A stretch of 11,706 nt of DNA from Armatimonadota bacterium. Its GTDB lineage: Bacteria; Armatimonadota; JAAZEB01. The notes under the pieces were generated by a model that worked only from the letters and a program-made list of their open reading frames with translations, had not been told where the DNA came from and searched no databases. The position numbers were made by a program, and so were the translations under genes. Numbering within the stretch: the first letter of the stretch is position 1; every line of letters begins with the position of its first letter. The stretch is taken from NCBI GenBank assembly GCA_012841485.1, contig DUUU01000291.1, positions 1 to 11,706 on the forward strand, given 5' to 3'. Positions 11,433 to 11,706 of the stretch are shown in pieces.

Positions 11433-11706
11433 ATGGGTAGAGCTGCGTTCTACAACGGAAAAGGGCAGATCCGCCTGGAAGAGGCGCCGGCGCGCGTTCC
11501 GGGACCAGGCGAGGCGGTCGTGCGCGTGCGCGCCTGCGGCGTGTGCGGCAGCGACCTGCATTCGTTCCAGAACCGCTGGCCGCAACCTCCGGTCGTGCCG
11601 GGGCATGAGGTCGCCGGCACGGTCGAGGCGGTGGGCGAGGGCGTCTCGCATCTGAAGGTGGGCGCTGCCGTCGCGCTGGAGCCGTTCATCTCTTGCGGCG
11701 AGTGCC
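11433..11706 (+). CDS. Zinc-dependent alcohol/polyol dehydrogenase (5' part)
   Basis: The first 91 codons of a medium-chain dehydrogenase/reductase run off the right edge. Residues 35-43 read CGVCGSDLH, with Cys38 as the expected first catalytic zinc ligand, and PGHE supplies His58-Glu59. Cys88 and Cys91 begin the cysteine cluster of the structural zinc site. This N-terminal pattern fits sorbitol dehydrogenase, threonine dehydrogenase and related polyol dehydrogenases; the cofactor-binding half that would separate them is outside the window. The ATG at 11433 follows GGGGAG with about 10 nt spacing. The usual charged GDRV turn reads GAAV here. With the isomerase gene upstream it probably belongs to a sugar-acid or polyol catabolic unit. 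Confidence 0.88.
   Translation, partial: MGRAAFYNGKGQIRLEEAPARVPGPGEAVVRVRACGVCGSDLHSFQNRWPQPPVVPGHEVAGTVEAVGEGVSHLKVGAAVALEPFISCGEC

Overview
The window is high-GC bacterial chromosome carrying nine genes, eight complete and one cut by the right edge. Most genes have a clear Shine-Dalgarno sequence. No phylogenetic marker is present. The mix of a Gfo/Idh oxidoreductase with xylose-isomerase-like TIM barrels, a single-subunit quinol NO reductase, and a short SdhC/SdhD pair resembles Chloroflexota, Armatimonadota or Deinococcota genomes. That placement is inference only.

Layout. 1-292: no convincing gene; a possible 20-codon fragment resembling the start of a glutamate synthase small subunit, then AT-richer sequence with perfect inverted repeats. 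293-2383 (minus): two-gene operon, Gfo/Idh/MocA oxidoreductase then a TIM-barrel sugar isomerase/epimerase, probably for sugar or polyol catabolism. 2384-2912: intergenic, holding a 16-codon remnant of a second Gfo/Idh gene, copy 1 of a 222-nt multi-hairpin element, and a strong hairpin just past the NO reductase stop. 2913-5201 (minus): quinol-dependent NO reductase. 5202-5436: divergent regulatory gap. 5437-7386 (plus): exported Ser-Asp-His hydrolase. 7387-7917: intergenic, holding copy 2 of the multi-hairpin element. 7918-9559 (plus): DoxX-family membrane protein and a membrane glycosyltransferase 2, 16 bp apart. 9543-10344 (minus): sdhC-sdhD without sdhA or sdhB alongside. 10345-10524: divergent control region with a near-consensus promoter for sdhC and two strong hairpins in the leader of the next gene. 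10525-11289 (plus): hydroxypyruvate-isomerase-family TIM barrel. 11433-end (plus): start of a zinc alcohol dehydrogenase.

Two genes touch the quinone pool: the NO reductase takes electrons from quinol, and SdhCD anchors succinate:quinone reductase. The sugar-acting genes at both ends look like separate carbohydrate modules. I see no defence system, CRISPR array, transposase or rRNA/tRNA gene.

The most unusual content is outside the genes. Two diverged but nearly equal-length copies (222 and 223 nt) of a folded element lie about 5 kb apart. They share a 29-nt identical hairpin, and flanking hairpins keep their pairing through compensatory changes. A 19-nt perfect palindrome supplies the stop codons of two convergent genes.
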